Source of the DNA: Paenibacillus terricola
GTDB taxonomy: Bacteria; Bacillota; Bacilli; Paenibacillales; Paenibacillaceae
DNA: 64,000 nt
Reading direction: 5' to 3'
Assembly (NCBI RefSeq): GCF_014779765.1
Contig: NZ_JACXZA010000010.1
Coordinates: forward strand, 78,372 to 142,371
The translations under genes and the position numbers were made by a program. The notes below the pieces were generated by a model that was given only the letters and a program-made list of their open reading frames with translations, did no database searches and was not told the DNA's origin. Within the stretch, counting starts at the first letter, position 1. The number at the start of each line of letters is the position of its first letter. Positions 7,799 through 15,770 of the stretch are shown piece by piece.

Positions 7799-9597
7799 TG
7801 TCCTGCCTCCTGATCCAATGATGGCGTGTCTTGTTGTCTCGCCTCTGCCTCCAGCAATGCTACCTTAGCTGAATCGCTCCATTGCAGCACTACCTTAAAA
7901 CCTCCCATTGCCGATGTTCCAAGCGTCAAGCCTGCCGATTCGCCGAATTGCAGCTGCATGCGCTGATGCACATTCCATAATCCGCAGCCCATCTCTTCTT
8001 CCATCGGTTTCGACAGCTTGTATTGCAAGACAAGGATGCTCTCTGCATCCATCCCGATGCCATCGTCTTCAACGGTCAGCTTATAGCTGCCGCCGTCTGA
8101 TTCGCCCGTAATACTGATGCTGCCCGCTTCTGCGCTTGACTCAATCCCATGTATAACGGCGTTCTCGACCAGCGGCTGCAGAACAAGCGGCGGTATACCT
8201 GCATCCAGCATTTCATCTGCAATTTGGACCGTCACTTCAAGCCGCTTCATTCGCAGCTTCTGAATATCCAGATAGTGATGAACGAAGTCGAGTTCTTCCG
8301 CAAACGGGACCACATCGCGCTCCTGTCGTGTCGTATATCGGTAGTAAGCGGCAAGATTTTGACTCATGGCCACAACCGCCCGATAATCCTGAAGCTTCGC
8401 CATACTCGAGATGAAGGAGAAACAGTTGTAGAAGAAATGGGGATTAATCTGTGATTGCAACTGCTTCAGCTTTGCCTCACGTACACGAATCTGCTCGACG
8501 TACACTTTCTCGAACAACTCCTGAATTTGGGCAACCATCAAGTTAAATCGAGTGAACAGAAACTTGAACTCCGACGCTCCCTTGCCTTTGGATTCCAATC
8601 GCACCGAATAATCACCGCTGCGAAGTTTGTGGAAGCTGACAATCAGTTTCTTCACGGGCACTTGCACTTGGCCATATAACAAATACGCGGCAAGGCAGCT
8701 CATCAGCAGCAAGCAGCCAACCGAGAAGTAGAACAAACGGTTCGATTGATTGATTGGCTTTAGAATATCCGCAAGCGGCGTATAGTCGATCAAATACCAG
8801 CCTGTCGTCTCCGACAGCGCCATATTAACAAGATAATCCTGACCATTGAGCTTAACCGTATGACTGCCAAGCTTGGAGTTGGACTCGCCTTCCTGAAGCT
8901 GCAGCTGATTGACGAGCTGCTGCGCCAATTGTTGATCCGATGATCGATTATAAATAAGTCCGAGCTCGCTGTTGTAGTAGAACGGATCGCTGCTGCCTGA
9001 GCTTTTGAACTTATCAAGCATATCTTGAATGCTGCTGCTGTCGAATCGAACCTCAATGATCGTATTCGCATTGGCAGGGTCGGTATATTTGGAGTAGGAG
9101 GAGGCTGTGAACCAGCTGAATTGGAAGGAGCCCTCCGCCAGCTTCTTCACCTGCCAACCCCACTTAATGCGCTTCTTCAGATCCGCTTCATCGTAACTCT
9201 TCGCGTCGTTCACCGAAACGACCCGATGCAGCGTAGGCGAGTAGATGTAGAGACTGCTCTTCCAATTGGATGAGCTTTCTTGAATGCCCAGCTTCGTCTG
9301 GATCCGCTTCACAAGCGAAATCGTATCCAGATTGAAATACTCGCTGGTCAGGAAAATTTCCTGAAAGCTAGCAATGTCCGGATCCTGAATGAGCAAATTA
9401 GGCCATAGCGATAAATTCTCGACATTCGTATCCACCTGGTTCTGGAAGAATACTAGCTGATTCTCAGTCGATTTGCTCAGCTCCGAGCGAAGGACATCGG
9501 TGCTTGTCATGTTCGAGTAGAAATATAATCCGATAATCGGAAGCAGCATGACAACAATGAGGACAACGATTTTGGAAAATAAATTGTATCTCGGCAT
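7795..9597 (-). CDS. sensor histidine kinase (YesM type)
   Basis: 600 residues. Membrane helix near 8-28, extracellular sensor region of about 260 residues, second helix near 287-308, HAMP linker, then a His_kinase domain (INPHFFYNCFSFISS, histidine in PHF) and an HATPase_c domain (LQPLVENAVIHGI; DDGIGM). This LytS/YesM-type layout uses the HF motif in place of a classical H-box. TGGAGG lies 6 nt before the ATG. It overlaps the response regulator by 4 nt (ATGA), a typical kinase-regulator pair. The ligand is probably a sugar or a binding protein loaded with sugar. Confidence 0.94.
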   Translation of the reverse strand: MPRYNLFSKIVVLIVVMLLPIIGLYFYSNMTSTDVLRSELSKSTENQLVFFQNQVDTNVENLSLWPNLLIQDPDIASFQEIFLTSEYFNLDTISLVKRIQTKLGIQESSSNWKSSLYIYSPTLHRVVSVNDAKSYDEADLKKRIKWGWQVKKLAEGSFQFSWFTASSYSKYTDPANANTIIEVRFDSSSIQDMLDKFKSSGSSDPFYYNSELGLIYNRSSDQQLAQQLVNQLQLQEGESNSKLGSHTVKLNGQDYLVNMALSETTGWYLIDYTPLADILKPINQSNRLFYFSVGCLLLMSCLAAYLLYGQVQVPVKKLIVSFHKLRSGDYSVRLESKGKGASEFKFLFTRFNLMVAQIQELFEKVYVEQIRVREAKLKQLQSQINPHFFYNCFSFISSMAKLQDYRAVVAMSQNLAAYYRYTTRQERDVVPFAEELDFVHHYLDIQKLRMKRLEVTVQIADEMLDAGIPPLVLQPLVENAVIHGIESSAEAGSISITGESDGGSYKLTVEDDGIGMDAESILVLQYKLSKPMEEEMGCGLWNVHQRMQLQFGESAGLTLGTSAMGGFKVVLQWSDSAKVALLEAEARQQDTPSLDQEAGQ

Positions 9598-9671
9598 CTG
9601 TGGCCTCCAGGCAGCAAGTTAGTCGATAATTATGCCAGATCGTCCATGTAAAAAGGACAATCTGTAACATC

Positions 9672-9700
9672 ATTGTAGTGGACAACCGTGTTGACGGAAA
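9672..9700 (-). promoter_or_regulatory. possible promoter of the YesMN-type pair
   Basis: Minus-strand TTTCCG, 17 bp, TACAAT, ending about 75 nt before the kinase start. The -35 is weak; proposed by pattern only. Confidence 0.35.
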
Positions 9701-9743
9701 GCGATTTCTCATGAGTATTGTCGGTCAACGACTCTGAAACGCC

Positions 9744-9775
9744 AAAAAACCTCCAGGGTCTGAAGCCCCAGAGGG
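9744..9775 (-). terminator. terminator after the DUF4097 gene
   Basis: On the minus strand CCTCTGGGG pairs with CCCTGGAGG (two G-T wobbles) around a 7-nt loop and is followed by six T. It lies 20 nt past the stop codon of the DUF4097 gene. Confidence 0.85.
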
Positions 9776-9794
9776 TATAATTCGCGAGCCTTAA

Positions 9795-10811
9795 TTAGCT
9801 CTTATGAAGCGCATAATTGCCTGAACCTGTGCGGATTTGAAGCTTAAAGATGCCGTCCCCGAATCGACCAGCCATTCGCGACGAATCATCCGTTCGCTCG
9901 GTCATAATTAAACCATTTCCGCTTATATGTCCGTTGCCAGAACCTGTGCTGCATGCAACAGTCACATCCGTGTTGCCGGATGCTAAATGAACATCAATAT
10001 TGCCGCTTCCCGTCCACAGCTCGCTATCCCCAGTCATCAACAGTCGATCAATCCGGATGTTGCCCGAGCCCGACTCTGCTTTAACAGAGCTGCCGCCGTC
10101 TTTCAGCACAATATTACCACTGCCGGAGTAAATGCTTGAATGTACGGCCTCAAACCGCTGTGAGGCGATATTGCCAGAGCTAGTGTTCATCTCCAGTCGT
10201 TGTTCAAGCCGTATGTCTTCAACCGTCAGGTTGCCGCTGTTCGTGTGTATGAACGATTCGCCAGCCGTTAACCGCTCTGCCGTCACATCGCCAGATCCCG
10301 TATGCAGGCGCAGCATTTGTTCCAATTTCAAATCCATTGCCCTTATGTTGCCGCTGCCAGATTCGATGACAGTCGACTTAGCGACGAACTGCGATACTTT
10401 CAAGTTGCCGCTGCCCGTCATCAACCGAATACTGTCCCAATCCTTCGCCGGAAGCTCGACTTCTAGATTCAATTCAAGCTGTCCCCAGTTCATGATGCCG
10501 CCTTGCTCAACTGGCTCACGAATGCCAATATGCAGCCGATCGCCTTCCCTATGCGTCTCAATGCCGAATTCATCGGCCGAATGCTGCCTCGCCCAGCCCG
10601 TCAGACGTATGCCGATGCTGCTGCCTCCGAATGTTCGAGTGACAGTAATGTTCGCAGACTCAACCGACACGAAGACGCTTCGAATGCCTTTCGCTTCTGG
10701 CATCGCATAGTGATCCACCCGTTCTTTGCGCCAAAATAAAAAAGATCTGCCACTCTTCGAAGGCTTACCCGATTCTTGCTTGTGCTCTCCCCGTTGCTCC
10801 GTTGCAGACAT
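9795..10811 (-). CDS. DUF4097-family beta-helix-like protein
   Basis: 338 residues. From about residue 130 to the end the protein repeats short beta-type units ending in GSGN (TGSGNLKV, SGSGNIRA, GSGNIVLK, GSGNIRID and others). This is the hallmark of the DUF4097 'toastrack' fold, a right-handed beta-solenoid-like domain often found beside anti-sigma factors or in envelope-stress operons. No signal peptide or membrane helix is visible. The start at 10811 is taken because AAGGAG lies 8 nt upstream; the ATG at 10850 lacks one. The N-terminal 40 residues are charged and probably flexible. Function is unknown. It stands alone between two terminated units, so context does not help. Confidence 0.85.
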   Translation of the reverse strand: MSATEQRGEHKQESGKPSKSGRSFLFWRKERVDHYAMPEAKGIRSVFVSVESANITVTRTFGGSSIGIRLTGWARQHSADEFGIETHREGDRLHIGIREPVEQGGIMNWGQLELNLEVELPAKDWDSIRLMTGSGNLKVSQFVAKSTVIESGSGNIRAMDLKLEQMLRLHTGSGDVTAERLTAGESFIHTNSGNLTVEDIRLEQRLEMNTSSGNIASQRFEAVHSSIYSGSGNIVLKDGGSSVKAESGSGNIRIDRLLMTGDSELWTGSGNIDVHLASGNTDVTVACSTGSGNGHISGNGLIMTERTDDSSRMAGRFGDGIFKLQIRTGSGNYALHKS

Positions 10812-10980
10812 CTGTCCCGCTCCTTTTCCGCCGCTTCTTCGATCAGACATGGAAGTTGTTAAATTCAGACTATCATTCTCGAAGCACCTGGAACAATCGA
10901 CTCGGGATTGGTTCTATCTCCGTCTGCAGACGGATTGTTGAAGCTATTACACACTTACATCCGACATCCTCTGTTTATTG

Positions 10981-11484
10981 TTATGTAATATACAACAGCA
11001 TCGCTTCTTGGTTCGCTGCCGCATCTCGGTAATAAGCAACCAGCTCTCGATAATAATCCATGACATATTCGAGTTCGCCATCATCTTCCCAGTCTATCGA
11101 AGGATAAATGTCCATCTCCGTCATTTGCTCCGGATTATAACGGCTTTGCAGCTCGACCTCCGTAATCCCCTGCAGCGCATCGCTTATCTGCTTGACCAGT
11201 TCGGGCGTCAAATAACGAGTCGGGTTATATTCCCCACTCTCCATCTCATCTTCGTCAGGCTCACCGATCGCAGTTCCACCAAGCACTGTATGGACAAGCG
11301 GCTCCTCGCCCTCCCATGCCGCACCATTCAACAGGTAATGAATGGCATGCCAGGACTTGTCCAAATATAACGACTGATCTACCTCTTCTTCACCATAAAG
11401 CACCTCTTCAAGCTCAACTTCACCTTGAAGTAATTCATTTAATAATGCCGGCGAAATCCGTTTCAAATTGCCAACCATACTCAT
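10981..11484 (-). CDS. DUF1877 (YfbM-type) protein
   Basis: 167 residues, acidic and cytoplasmic. LDKSWHAIHYLLNG followed by a GG-T-x-IG turn and an ARYL-like stretch (NPTRYLTPELVKQISDAL) are the recognisable marks of the DUF1877/YfbM family. The family has a solved structure but no established function. AGGAGG lies 8 nt before the ATG. It is a single-gene unit facing away from the exonuclease gene. Confidence 0.85.
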   Translation of the reverse strand: MSMVGNLKRISPALLNELLQGEVELEEVLYGEEEVDQSLYLDKSWHAIHYLLNGAAWEGEEPLVHTVLGGTAIGEPDEDEMESGEYNPTRYLTPELVKQISDALQGITEVELQSRYNPEQMTEMDIYPSIDWEDDGELEYVMDYYRELVAYYRDAAANQEAMLLYIT

Positions 11485-11859
11485 CGATGAGTCCTCCTAT
11501 ACGGTGATCAGTCATCTGCAGATAGCAGACGTTAGAAGATTTTCCAGATATATAGGAGTAATATAATTCCATTTCCTCTCTTTGTCCATCTGCAATTTAA
11601 TCGCTCTCTCTTCCCTCTCACCCATGCAATTTGCCGATTCAAAAATGTGCTGATTTGTATCTATCGGCCCAGTTATTCACGTGATTTACCATCTCCCTTC
11701 GATTAAGCTGCCATGTTACAATGAGAATACCTCGATCGAGGCCATTCGGGGATAAGCGACCTACAGCTTTGCGGAGCATCGCAGCTTCGTAAGCATAAGG
11801 CAAATATTATCGCCAATAAGAATTCGGCAGCGATTGAAGACAGAAAGGAGTGTGACGGT
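11485..11859. other. intergenic region between divergent DUF1877 and exonuclease genes
   Basis: 375 nt with no credible reading frame. TACAAT at 11717-11722 is a possible plus-strand -10 for the exonuclease gene but has no good -35. No repeat, RNA gene or known riboswitch fold is evident by eye. Confidence 0.5.
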
Positions 11860-12531
11860 ATGCGAACTTATATTGTTTACGATCTAGAATTTACCGTGCT
11901 CCGCAAGCAGCAGTATTCGGCCGATATTATCGAGATCGGCGCTGTTAAGTTAACAGACAGCGAACAAGGTCCGATAGAAATCGATCGTTTCCAAACCTAT
12001 GTTAAACCGGAACGCAACAAAGTGATTACAGCTCATACGACTGAATTTACCGGAATAACGCAAGAGCAAGTAGATAGCGCACCTTCCTTCCGTGACGCAA
12101 TCGAACAATTCCTGCACTGGATCGGCAACGACACGTACTACTTATGCTCGTGGGGCCCCGATGACAAGCAGCACTTCGTCCGTCAATGCCGCGATATGAA
12201 GCTGGACCTGAAATGGCTGTGCAACATGAATGATCTGCAGCTGTTCTATACGAAGCTGCAAGGTAATGATGCAAGCCGTAGAATCGGCTTGGCCAAGGCG
12301 CTTGAAACGGCTGGCTTAGCTTTCGATGGCGCGCAGCACCGTGCGCTTGATGACGCAGTTAATACTGCACGGTTGTTCATCCGCATGTTTAACCAAATTA
12401 CGCTAGAGCATAATAACGCATCCGATGATCCGCTGTACGAGACGAAGCTTGTCTACTCCAGCGTGGAAGAGGATGACGACGATAACAACCCTTTCCGCCA
12501 TCTTGCCTCTTTATTCGGTAATCCTAAGTAG
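11860..12531 (+). CDS. DEDDh 3'-5' exonuclease (KapD-like)
   Basis: 223 residues. The DEDDh nuclease residues are all visible: D8 and E10 in YDLEFT, D101/D102 in WGPDD, and H160 with D165 in HRALDDA. The fold matches the ribonuclease-T/KapD group. KapD of B. subtilis is a cytoplasmic exonuclease linked to control of the KinA sporulation pathway. This protein is slightly longer because of an acidic C-terminal tail (EEDDDDNNP). AAAGGAG lies 9 nt before the ATG. Monocistronic. The nuclease call is firm; the sporulation role is only by analogy. Confidence 0.88.
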   Translation: MRTYIVYDLEFTVLRKQQYSADIIEIGAVKLTDSEQGPIEIDRFQTYVKPERNKVITAHTTEFTGITQEQVDSAPSFRDAIEQFLHWIGNDTYYLCSWGPDDKQHFVRQCRDMKLDLKWLCNMNDLQLFYTKLQGNDASRRIGLAKALETAGLAFDGAQHRALDDAVNTARLFIRMFNQITLEHNNASDDPLYETKLVYSSVEEDDDDNNPFRHLASLFGNPK

Positions 12532-12552
12532 AAGCCCCCTGGAGGGGCTTCG
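12531..12552 (+). terminator. hairpin after the exonuclease gene
   Basis: GAAGCCCC and GGGGCTTC form an 8-bp stem directly at the stop codon. No T run follows, so it may serve as a weak terminator or a 3'-end barrier for either of the convergent genes. Confidence 0.6.
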
Positions 12553-12565
12553 CCTCATTCATCCC

Positions 12566-13138
12566 CTACATAACAAGCCGTACCGGACGTTTCGTGAATC
12601 GGTTCGCATACGCTGAAGCACCATATGAATCCGGCTTCGTACGCGGCGTATAAATCCCCATCGCCTTCACCCGATTGACCATTTCTTCTACGTACGCCCA
12701 TGTCGGATTTCGCAATGGCTCCGTTCCCGCGTCTATATCAATGAAGGCTTCGAGTGCGGCCCCTTGATACACATATGGGAGAAGCAGCCCTTCGATAGCG
12801 GGAAGCACCGTTCCCGCGAACAAATAACCAGTATCCTGCGACAATGTTGTTTCGAACGATAGCTTTTCTTTTAACGACAATAACGGACGTTTCACAATGG
12901 ACTGCCGATAGCATGCCCATACGCCTTTCCCTACTCTCCGAATGATTACGCCTGTTATAAACTTCGTATACGTGCCGAACACCTGGCTATCCGTCCCGAT
13001 AACGAATTGATACGACGCTCTCACATCCGAGGAAACGAACCGAGTCATACGAGCGTATACATCATCTAGCGTCATTCGGGATTCCGACGTATTCTGAAAC
13101 AGCATCTCATCGTTGTAAGGTACGCTCTTCTTACCCAT
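12566..13138 (-). CDS. ykuK: YkuK family protein (DUF458, RNase H-like fold)
   Basis: 190 residues, cytoplasmic. FVIGTDSQVFGTYTKFITGVII and the DIDAGTEPLRNP segment are typical of the YkuK/DUF458 family, predicted to have an RNase H-like fold with acidic residues at GTDSQ and DIDAG. B. subtilis YkuK has no defined activity. The gene is convergent with the exonuclease gene, 34 nt apart. The Shine-Dalgarno (AGGTGG, 12 nt upstream) is rather distant. The family is recognised with good confidence, the function is not. Confidence 0.82.
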   Translation of the reverse strand: MGKKSVPYNDEMLFQNTSESRMTLDDVYARMTRFVSSDVRASYQFVIGTDSQVFGTYTKFITGVIIRRVGKGVWACYRQSIVKRPLLSLKEKLSFETTLSQDTGYLFAGTVLPAIEGLLLPYVYQGAALEAFIDIDAGTEPLRNPTWAYVEEMVNRVKAMGIYTPRTKPDSYGASAYANRFTKRPVRLVM

Positions 13139-13235
13139 TGTTTGTTGTCGCCACCTGTTCGCACGGCTGCCTCCTGCTTCCTTACTAGGAGGAGACCGCG
13201 GTCATTGTTCGTTATACTGGGACAACAGCTCAAAT

Positions 13236-13297
13236 AAAAAGTCGCCGTCAAGAGACCACGGCGCATACTGCGTCGGGCATCTTATGTACGGCGACTT
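13236..13297 (-). terminator. large-loop terminator after the ABC-2 exporter genes
   Basis: On the minus strand AAGTCGCCGT (13288-13297) pairs with ACGGCGACTT (13239-13248) and is followed by T-rich sequence. The loop of about 39 nt itself contains the small palindrome CGCA-TAC-TGCG, so this is a nested structure. It lies about 85 nt past the permease stop. Confidence 0.65.
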
Positions 13298-13382
13298 GTG
13301 ATTACGTTAATTACTGCGTTCATTACTGCATCTATCTATAGCGTAGCGATGAACCTTGCTTCTTGTCAACCCGGCATCATCA

Positions 13383-14126
13383 CTAGGCTCTGTCCCACTT
13401 GTAGAAATTGCGTCCAAGAATAATTCCTAATACCAGAATGGCACCCAGTACGACTGCGTCCCAAGTGCTGGAGGATGTAAATAACTTGCCTGCCCAACCA
13501 TTCTGCAGCAAATGTACCGCATATCGAAGCGGAATGAATAGAGACACGGTCTTCAGACTGCTGGGAAGCGAATCAATCGGAATCGTTGCACCTGACAGGA
13601 ACAGCATCGGATATAATGTAACGAATCCGATCGCCATTGCACTATGGAATCGATGAAAGAACCTTGCGACAATAAATCCAACGGAGATGAAGGCTGAAGC
13701 TGCAAGAAGCATAGATAGTACGAACTGAGCGACATTCAATTCGATTGGGGCATTCAGTCCTAGACGACCGATCAGAATAATCTCAAGCGAACCTACTACA
13801 ACCGCCAGCATTCCCTTAATCACCATGGCCTGAAGAATAAGCACCGAACGTACAGGCGTACCTATTAAACGCTTGTATACGCCCTTCTCCCGATCAATGA
13901 CCGCCTGCAGACCAACAATGAAGAAACCGGCTGTGAATAAAACGATGCCGATCATCCCTGGGATGTATTGATTGAAGTACTGCATATCTTCTGCGTGCTG
14001 CGTCTCGAACAGTTTGCCGAAGAAATAGAAGCATAGGGCAGGCATAATAAAAACGAAGAACAATCCGATAATATCCCGAGACAGCAGCCTAAGCTCCATC
14101 TTAGTGTGCATGTACATGGATTGCAT
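13383..14126 (-). CDS. ABC-2 type exporter permease
   Basis: 247 residues and six membrane helices in the ABC-2 arrangement. The end of the first loop reads DREKGVYKRLIGTPVRSVLIL, the typical coupling-helix region of drug and peptide exporters. It starts on the last base of the ATPase stop codon (TAATG overlap), so the two are one unit. It forms the membrane half of an exporter for an unknown substrate. It lies immediately downstream of comA, and a ComA-box-like palindrome precedes the pair, so quorum-controlled peptide export or self-immunity is plausible but unproven. Confidence 0.92.
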   Translation of the reverse strand: MQSMYMHTKMELRLLSRDIIGLFFVFIMPALCFYFFGKLFETQHAEDMQYFNQYIPGMIGIVLFTAGFFIVGLQAVIDREKGVYKRLIGTPVRSVLILQAMVIKGMLAVVVGSLEIILIGRLGLNAPIELNVAQFVLSMLLAASAFISVGFIVARFFHRFHSAMAIGFVTLYPMLFLSGATIPIDSLPSSLKTVSLFIPLRYAVHLLQNGWAGKLFTSSSTWDAVVLGAILVLGIILGRNFYKWDRA

Positions 14127-14872
14127 TAGGCCGATTCTCCCTTCCTCCTATGAACCCCTAAATATGTGTGCATCTCGCCCAGTGACTGTGTGCCAGCAGG
14201 CAGCTTATGCATAAGCTCCTGCGAAGTGCTGGACATCGACAACGTCCCATTCATAAGGAATGCGAGCCTGTCGCAATGTTCCAGCGCTTCATCCAACGAC
14301 TGCGTCGTCATCACGAACGTCTTGCCTTCATTCTGCAGTCTTGCGATAATCGACCACATATCATCGATCGCCTTCGGATCTTCAAGACCCGTACTAGGCT
14401 CGTCCAAAAATATAATGTCCGGGTCGTTGACGAGCGCAATCGCTAATGCAACGCGGTGCTGAATACTATCCGATAAACTACGTACGTATTGATTCAAGTA
14501 CTGCTTAAGATTCAACATCGAAATAATATCGTTCAAATCTCTTCTCTTCTTATAGTAAGAACGGAACAATTGTAAAGCTTCCATTACTTTGATCCGTTCG
14601 AAGAGCACGGTCGCTTGCAGTTGAAATCCGATCCGGTGATGCAGCTTTCTTGCGTCCTTCTTCATATCCATTCCGAGCATTTGAATGTCGCCCTCATCAG
14701 CTTGTCTGATGCCCATCAGCAGCTCAAGCAGCGTCGACTTGCCAGAACCGCTTGGCCCGACTAGTCCAAAAATTTCGCCGCGATTCACCTGCAGCGATAC
14801 GCCGCGAATCACGGGAATCAATCCATATGTTTTCACGATGCCAGTGGCACGAATGACTGGTTGTGTATTCAT
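14126..14872 (-). CDS. ABC exporter ATP-binding protein
   Basis: 248 residues. Walker A GPSGSGKST (about residues 39-47), signature region LSDSIQHRVALAIAL (a degenerate LSGGQ), Walker B IIFLDEPSTGLE and H-loop MTTQS (Q/S in place of the usual H). The first gene of a two-gene ABC-2 exporter. GGAGGGATTTAATG supplies the ribosome-binding site. The degenerate signature and the absent H-loop histidine are worth noting and occur in some peptide-resistance exporters. It lies 232 nt after comA, beyond the comA terminator, so it has its own promoter. Confidence 0.92.
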   Translation of the reverse strand: MNTQPVIRATGIVKTYGLIPVIRGVSLQVNRGEIFGLVGPSGSGKSTLLELLMGIRQADEGDIQMLGMDMKKDARKLHHRIGFQLQATVLFERIKVMEALQLFRSYYKKRRDLNDIISMLNLKQYLNQYVRSLSDSIQHRVALAIALVNDPDIIFLDEPSTGLEDPKAIDDMWSIIARLQNEGKTFVMTTQSLDEALEHCDRLAFLMNGTLSMSSTSQELMHKLPAGTQSLGEMHTYLGVHRRKGESA

Positions 14873-14989
14873 TAAATCCCTCCATTCCTCAAAGGTAACC
14901 TGTTGAGAGCACCACCTTTCCTATTTACATGTTAAACCACCTGGAATGAATATTCACCGAAATCAGCCATGCATTTCCGCGCATAAACA

Positions 14990-15005
14990 TTGCGTTTCAC
15001 CGCAT
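14990..15005 (-). promoter_or_regulatory. ComA-box-like palindrome upstream of the exporter
   Basis: Minus-strand ATGCGG-TGAA-ACGCAA (TTGCG-TTTCAC-CGCAT on the plus strand) matches 10 of 12 defined positions of the B. subtilis ComA site TTGCGG-N4-CCGCAA. A further GC-rich half-site (ATGCGCGG) and a TTTCGG follow within about 40 nt towards the gene, resembling the third recognition element of ComA promoters. It lies about 118 nt upstream of the exporter ATG. Binding by ComA is inferred. Confidence 0.55.
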
Positions 15006-15030
15006 TCTCCACGCATAATTCTCTTTTTGT

Positions 15031-15045
15031 TTGCGTATAGCGCAA
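15031..15045. promoter_or_regulatory. second short palindrome TTGCG-N5-CGCAA
   Basis: TTGCG-TATAG-CGCAA is a perfect 5-bp inverted repeat with ComA-like half-sites but a 5-nt spacer where the consensus would give a longer arm. It lies 26 nt upstream of the better ComA-like box and just past the comA terminator. Confidence 0.4.
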
Positions 15046-15049
15046 ATAG

Positions 15050-15090
15050 AAAACGCCTATCATCCGACAGGAAAGTCAAGATAATAGGCG
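15050..15090 (-). terminator. terminator after comA
   Basis: On the minus strand CGCCTAT-T-ATC pairs with GAT-G-ATAGGCG around a 15-nt loop and is followed by TTTT. It lies 15 nt past the comA stop and separates comQXPA from the exporter pair. Confidence 0.88.
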
Positions 15091-15104
15091 CAGTTACATA
15101 AACT

Positions 15105-15770
15105 TTAAACATTATACGTTATATCACGTTCATTGATGAGTCCCAGACGCCCAGCTTCAACAATTGCTTCCGAGCGGGATCGAACATTCAGCTTCTCGAA
15201 TATTCGGGTCAGATTGTATTCAACGGTCCGTTGACTCATAAACAGCTTGGCCGCAATTTCCTTATTGCTGCTGCCCGTTGCTACTTCGCGCAAGATGAGC
15301 TGTTCCTTCTCATTGATCGATACCTCTTCGACGACCTTCCCATCCGATTGTTGGAACCGTACTTCGCTGCGCCGCAGCTGCTTGAGCAACTGGACAGGAA
15401 CAACGGCTTCGCCTCGCAAAGCGCAGCGGATTACCGTAATAAGCTGCTCTCTTGTCGCAGCCTTGCTTATAAAACCCGAAACTCCTGCATCAAGCAGCAT
15501 ATTGTAGTGTGTCGCTAAATCATAACCCGTATAAATAAGCACAACCGCATCAGGATCCGATGTAATGACTCGCTTGGTCAGTTCAAGTCCGCTAATAACC
15601 GGCATATTCAGATCAAACAGCATGACATCGAATTTATGTTGCTCTAGTCGTTCCAAGGCTTCTACGCCAGAGAACACGATCGTAACCTGGATGTCGGGAT
15701 CCTGTTCAATCATATGTTTGGTACCTTCGCCAACGGAAGGATGATCGTCAACCAACAGTACGCGAATCAC
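15105..15770 (-). CDS. comA: ComA-type response regulator (NarL/LuxR family)
   Basis: 221 residues. Receiver domain 1-120 with phosphoacceptor D53 (LFDLNMP) and a C-terminal LuxR-type helix-turn-helix (ATGSSNKEIAAKLFMSQRTV, about 165-185). It overlaps the kinase gene by 4 nt (ATGA). In B. subtilis, phosphorylated ComA binds TTGCGG-type palindromes and activates surfactin and competence genes. Here a similar palindrome lies just downstream, before an ABC exporter. The name follows the comQ-comX-comP-comA gene order; the domain architecture alone would only say NarL family. Confidence 0.9.
   Translation of the reverse strand: MIRVLLVDDHPSVGEGTKHMIEQDPDIQVTIVFSGVEALERLEQHKFDVMLFDLNMPVISGLELTKRVITSDPDAVVLIYTGYDLATHYNMLLDAGVSGFISKAATREQLITVIRCALRGEAVVPVQLLKQLRRSEVRFQQSDGKVVEEVSINEKEQLILREVATGSSNKEIAAKLFMSQRTVEYNLTRIFEKLNVRSRSEAIVEAGRLGLINERDITYNV

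Noticed and set aside
13201..13300. A T-box or other riboswitch in the nested hairpin region
   Set aside because: There is no T-box motif and the structure lies after, not before, a gene on the minus strand, so a terminator explains it better.
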